A stretch of DNA of 7,398 nt from Actinomycetota bacterium (GTDB lineage: Bacteria > Actinomycetota > Acidimicrobiia > Acidimicrobiales > RAAP-2): assembly GCA_009701115.1 (NCBI GenBank), contig WLKR01000052.1:1-7398 (forward strand), written 5' to 3'. Below are positions 4,927-7,398 of the stretch, one piece after another. The position numbers were made by a program, and so were the translations under genes. Under the pieces are notes generated by a model, which was not told the origin of the DNA, did no database searches, and saw only the letters and a list, made by a program, of their open reading frames with translations. The first letter of the stretch is position 1; every line of letters begins with the position of its first letter.

Positions 4927-5415
4927 CTACGGCAGAGCCGACGCGAGCTTCTCCTCGGCCGTCGGTAGATCGATGTCAAGCGCGAAGGTCAACTCGGAAA
5001 CGAGAATCTGACGAGCACGGGTCAACATCTTCTTTTCACCAGCACTCAGACCCTTGTCCTTGTCACGAATCGACAAGTTACGAACGACTTCGGCGACCTG
5101 GTAGATGTCACCGGAGCGCAGCTTCTCGGAGTGGTTCTTGAAACGGCGCGACCAGTTGGTCGGCATGCGTGCTTCCTTCTTACGGAGCACGGCAAAGACT
5201 TCTTCGACTTCGTCCTCATTGATCACGTCGCGCAGGCCGACCATGTCGACATTGGCTACGGGAACCATGAGCGTGAGGTCGCTGTACTCCACCTTGAGCT
5301 TGAGGTAGTCCTGCTTAGTGCCGAACGCCTCTCGCTTTTCGACCTTAATTACCGTGCAGGCCCCGTGATGGGGATAGACGAGACGGTCACCCTTTTTAAA
5401 CTTCTGGGTAGTCAC
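4927..5415 (-). CDS. carD: CarD, RNA polymerase-binding global regulator
   Basis: CarD binds the beta subunit of RNA polymerase and stabilises the open promoter complex, especially at rRNA promoters, in mycobacteria. From the GTG at 5415-5413 it is 162 residues, the length of M. tuberculosis CarD. The N-terminal RNA polymerase-interacting domain includes KKGDRLVYPHHGA (7-19) and DLTLMVPV (46-53). The helical C-terminal DNA-binding domain has PTNWSRRFK (85-93, with the conserved W88), VAEVVRNL and KGLSAGEKKMLTRARQILV (121-139). R28 matches R25 of the mycobacterial protein, but M50 stands where mycobacteria have R47. The longer reading frame from a GTG at 5475 is rejected: AGGAG lies nine bases before the 5415 start, the -10 box lies just at the longer start, and the extra residues match no CarD. 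It is the first gene of the carD-ispD-ispF-rlmB unit. Confidence 0.96.
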   Translation of the reverse strand: MTTQKFKKGDRLVYPHHGACTVIKVEKREAFGTKQDYLKLKVEYSDLTLMVPVANVDMVGLRDVINEDEVEEVFAVLRKKEARMPTNWSRRFKNHSEKLRSGDIYQVAEVVRNLSIRDKDKGLSAGEKKMLTRARQILVSELTFALDIDLPTAEEKLASALP

Positions 5416-5424
5416 AAACACAAA

Positions 5425-5429
5425 CTCCT
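5425..5429 (-). promoter_or_regulatory. Shine-Dalgarno site that fixes the carD start
   Basis: AGGAG on the minus strand lies nine bases upstream of GTG 5415-5413 and only three bases upstream of the alternative GTG at 5421-5419. The former gives workable spacing and the expected CarD N-terminus. Confidence 0.75.
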
Positions 5430-5453
5430 GATGGAATGGGCCAAAGATGGCTC

Positions 5454-5493
5454 CAATGGCTTCAAATTCTACCACTGCCTAGGACAATGGCTT
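5454..5493. repeat. Pair of 9-bp direct repeats flanking the carD -10 box
   Basis: CAATGGCTT occurs at 5454-5462 and again at 5485-5493, 31 bp apart (about three helical turns). One copy covers the expected transcription start, the other the -35 region of the candidate carD promoter. It may be a pair of regulator sites; chance is not excluded. Confidence 0.45.
5466..5471 (-). promoter_or_regulatory. Candidate -10 box of the carD operon
   Basis: TAGAAT on the minus strand matches the -10 consensus TATAAT at five of six positions. Transcription would start near 5459, giving a leader of about 44 bases that contains the carD Shine-Dalgarno. The -35 region is weak (TTAAGC at an 18-bp spacing), as is common in Actinobacteria. 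Confidence 0.55.
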
Positions 5494-5507
5494 AATTGTG
5501 GCGTTTT

Positions 5508-7398
5508 TTAGGCGCTTGGTGTCTCTTCGAAGTCCACGGAGGGCGGCAAACCCTCCACGGCCTCGAAGGTGAGTTCCTGACCGTCGTCGTTCTTCACGCA
5601 GTCAATCACGATGGTCTGACCAGCACGGAAGTCCTTAAAGAGGATCTTCTCGCTGAGCACATCTTCGATGTACTGCTGAATAACGCGACGCAGCGGACGA
5701 GCACCCAGTTCGGGGTCGTAACCCTTTTCGGCCAAGAAGAGCTGTGCGGACTTGCTGATCTCGAGTCCCAGGTTCTGGAGCTTGAGCTGTTCGCGCAGGC
5801 GACCGATGAAGATGTCGGCGATCTCGATGACTTCGTCCTGGCTGAGCTCGCGGAAGACGATGGTGTCGTCAATACGGTTCAAGAACTCGGGACGGAAGTG
5901 ACCCTTCAGAGCGGCCTGGACCTTTTCCTTCATCTTCTCGTGGGTGACTTCCGAGTCGGACTTGGCAAAGCCAATCGAGGCGCGGCGCAAGTCGGCCGTT
6001 CCCAAGTTGGAGGTCATGATCAAGATGGTGTTCTTGAAGTCCACGGTGCGACCCTGCGAGTCGGTCAGACGACCGTCTTCGAGAATCTGCAACAAGGTGT
6101 TGAACACGTCGGGGTGAGCCTTTTCGACTTCGTCGAAAAGCACCACCGAGAAGGGCTTGCGGCGAACAGCTTCGGTCAACTGACCACCCTCGTCGTAGCC
6201 CACGTAGCCCGGAGGGGCACCGACCAAACGACTCACGGTGTGCTTCTCCATGTACTCACTCATGTCGAGCTGGATCAACGCGTCTTCGTCATCGAACAAG
6301 AACTCGGCCAAGGTCTTGGCGAGCTCCGTCTTACCGACACCAGTGGGGCCGAGGAAGATGAATGAACCGGCGGGACGCTTGGGGTCCTTCAGACCGGAAC
6401 GGGTGCGACGAATCGCACGGCTCAGAGCCTTCACCGCTTCGTTCTGACCCACGATGCGCTTGTGGAGTTCGTCCTCCATGCGCAGCAACTTGGTGGTCTC
6501 TTCTTCGGTGAGGCGGTAGACCGGGATACCGGTCCACACGGCCAACACTTCGGCAATCATCTCTTCGTCCACGACGTCGAAGGTCTTGCCACCGGCCGCC
6601 GTAACTTCGGCATCCAGTTCGTCCTTCTTGGCCACGAGCTCGAGCTCCTGGGACTCCAACAACTTGGCCTGCTCGTTGGCACCCTTCTCGAGGGCCTCCG
6701 CCCGATCGGCGCGAATGCGGGTGAGCTCTTCGTCAACCTTCTTCTGGGCCGGTGTGGCCTCCATGCGACGAATGCGCAGGCGTGAACCGGCTTCGTCGAT
6801 GAGGTCGATGGCCTTGTCCGGCAAGAAGCGGTCCGCGATGTAACGGTCCGCGAGGTTGGCGGCGGCTACGAGAGCCTGGTCGGTGATGGTCACCGCGTGG
6901 AACTCTTCGTAGACGTTGCGAAGACCCTTCAAGATCTCAATGGTCAGAGCCACAGATGGCTGGTCCACCTTCACGGGCTGGAAGCGGCGCTCGAGAGCGG
7001 CGTCCTTTTCGATGTGCTTGCGGTACTCCTCGGTGGTGGTGGCACCAATGGTCTGGAGTTCCCCTCGGGCCAACATGGGCTTCAAGATGGAAGCGGCGTC
7101 AATGGCGCCTTCGGCAGCACCGGCGCCGACCAGCGTGTGAATCTCGTCGATGAACAAAATGATGTCACCACGGGTGCGGATTTCCTTGAGCACCTTCTTC
7201 AGACGCTCTTCGAAGTCACCGCGATAGCGCGAGCCGGCCACGAGAGCTCCGAGGTCCAAGGTGTAGAGCTGCTTGTCAGCCAAGGTTGCGGGAACCTGGT
7301 TGGCCACAATCTTCTGAGCCAGTCCTTCGACGATGGCCGTCTTACCAACACCGGGCTCACCGATGAGGACGGGGTTGTTCTTGGTACGGCGCGAGAGA
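5508..7398 (-). CDS. clpC: ClpC, AAA+ unfoldase of the Clp protease (5' end outside window)
   Basis: Hexameric ATPase that unfolds proteins and feeds them to the ClpP peptidase in the cytoplasm. The frame is open from the right edge to TAA at 5510-5508: 629 residues, about three quarters of a ClpC of roughly 840. Counting from the first full codon, D1 has Walker A GEPGVGKT (13-20), a pore-loop region [11 protein letters not shown] (55-65) and Walker B LFIDEIH (81-87). A middle, coiled-coil-like charged region (about 188-250) follows. D2 has WTGIPVYRL, Walker A GPTGVGKT (350-357), the pore loop GYVG (397-400), Walker [12 protein letters not shown] (418-428) and sensor-2 GARPLRR. The N-domain, which separates ClpC from ClpB by adaptor binding, lies outside, but the short middle region and close match to mycobacterial ClpC1 exclude ClpB. 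The C-terminal tail is short and acidic (ends DFEETPSA). The UVR-type motif in the middle region is poorly conserved. Confidence 0.96.
   Translation of the reverse strand, partial: LSRRTKNNPVLIGEPGVGKTAIVEGLAQKIVANQVPATLADKQLYTLDLGALVAGSRYRGDFEERLKKVLKEIRTRGDIILFIDEIHTLVGAGAAEGAIDAASILKPMLARGELQTIGATTTEEYRKHIEKDAALERRFQPVKVDQPSVALTIEILKGLRNVYEEFHAVTITDQALVAAANLADRYIADRFLPDKAIDLIDEAGSRLRIRRMEATPAQKKVDEELTRIRADRAEALEKGANEQAKLLESQELELVAKKDELDAEVTAAGGKTFDVVDEEMIAEVLAVWTGIPVYRLTEEETTKLLRMEDELHKRIVGQNEAVKALSRAIRRTRSGLKDPKRPAGSFIFLGPTGVGKTELAKTLAEFLFDDEDALIQLDMSEYMEKHTVSRLVGAPPGYVGYDEGGQLTEAVRRKPFSVVLFDEVEKAHPDVFNTLLQILEDGRLTDSQGRTVDFKNTILIMTSNLGTADLRRASIGFAKSDSEVTHEKMKEKVQAALKGHFRPEFLNRIDDTIVFRELSQDEVIEIADIFIGRLREQLKLQNLGLEISKSAQLFLAEKGYDPELGARPLRRVIQQYIEDVLSEKILFKDFRAGQTIVIDCVKNDDGQELTFEAVEGLPPSVDFEETPSA

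Noticed and set aside
5416..5475. N-terminally extended CarD from a GTG at 5475
   Set aside because: The extra 20 codons overlap the promoter and ribosome binding site and match no CarD; starting at 5415 gives the family length of 162.
5480..5515. Intrinsic terminator after clpC (T-run in GCGTTTTTTAGG)
   Set aside because: On the clpC strand this run is A, not T, and no stem precedes it; on the plus strand no gene ends there.
5496..6365. Plus-strand open frame of 289 codons
   Set aside because: It lies wholly antisense to the conserved D2 half of clpC and reads the mirror of its codon bias; no recognisable domain and no upstream signals.

Overview
The window is a stretch of core chromosome from a moderately GC-rich member of the Actinomycetota. 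That placement rests on gene content: a CarD-type RNA polymerase regulator, a mycobacterial-type glucosyl-3-phosphoglycerate synthase, a stand-alone LytR_C-domain membrane protein, ClpC, and the carD-ispD-ispF-rlmB gene order. Apparent leaderless promoters (a TAnnnT box six bases before the start codon) fit the same group. I lean towards a non-mycobacterial lineage such as Acidimicrobiia, but this is inference. I see no CRISPR array, insertion sequence, phage gene, rRNA or attachment site, and nothing that looks like a new biological system; the interesting points are local.

Left part (1-2322): a 5' portion of threonine synthase (thrC, minus strand) runs off the left edge. There a perfect 38-bp tandem duplication shifts its reading frame, by mutation or as an assembly artefact. 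A 176-bp divergent promoter region separates thrC from gpgS (plus strand, compatible-solute/polysaccharide precursor synthesis). It holds a good -35/-10 promoter and a hairpin on the thrC side, and a leaderless -10 element on the gpgS side. gpgS converges on a membrane-anchored LytR_C protein, and their stop codons overlap in a CTAG.

Middle (2323-2962): a short divergent promoter region serves the LytR_C gene (minus) and a tRNA-Thr(TGT) gene with encoded CCA (plus). Next comes mscL, a mechanosensitive channel with a C-terminal zinc ribbon. Its stop codon overlaps that of rlmB.

Right part (2959-7398, all minus strand): clpC (5' end beyond the window), then a 92-bp spacer with the carD promoter, then the tight unit carD-ispD-ispF-rlmB. 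Spacings are 2 bp, 2 bp and a 4-bp ATGA overlap. The unit links a global transcription regulator, two steps of the non-mevalonate isoprenoid pathway and an rRNA 2'-O-methyltransferase. Compared with mycobacteria, cysS is missing between ispF and rlmB.

Every stretch longer than 300 bases is occupied by a gene. The non-coding parts are 870-1045, 2323-2372, 2448-2500 and 5416-5507.
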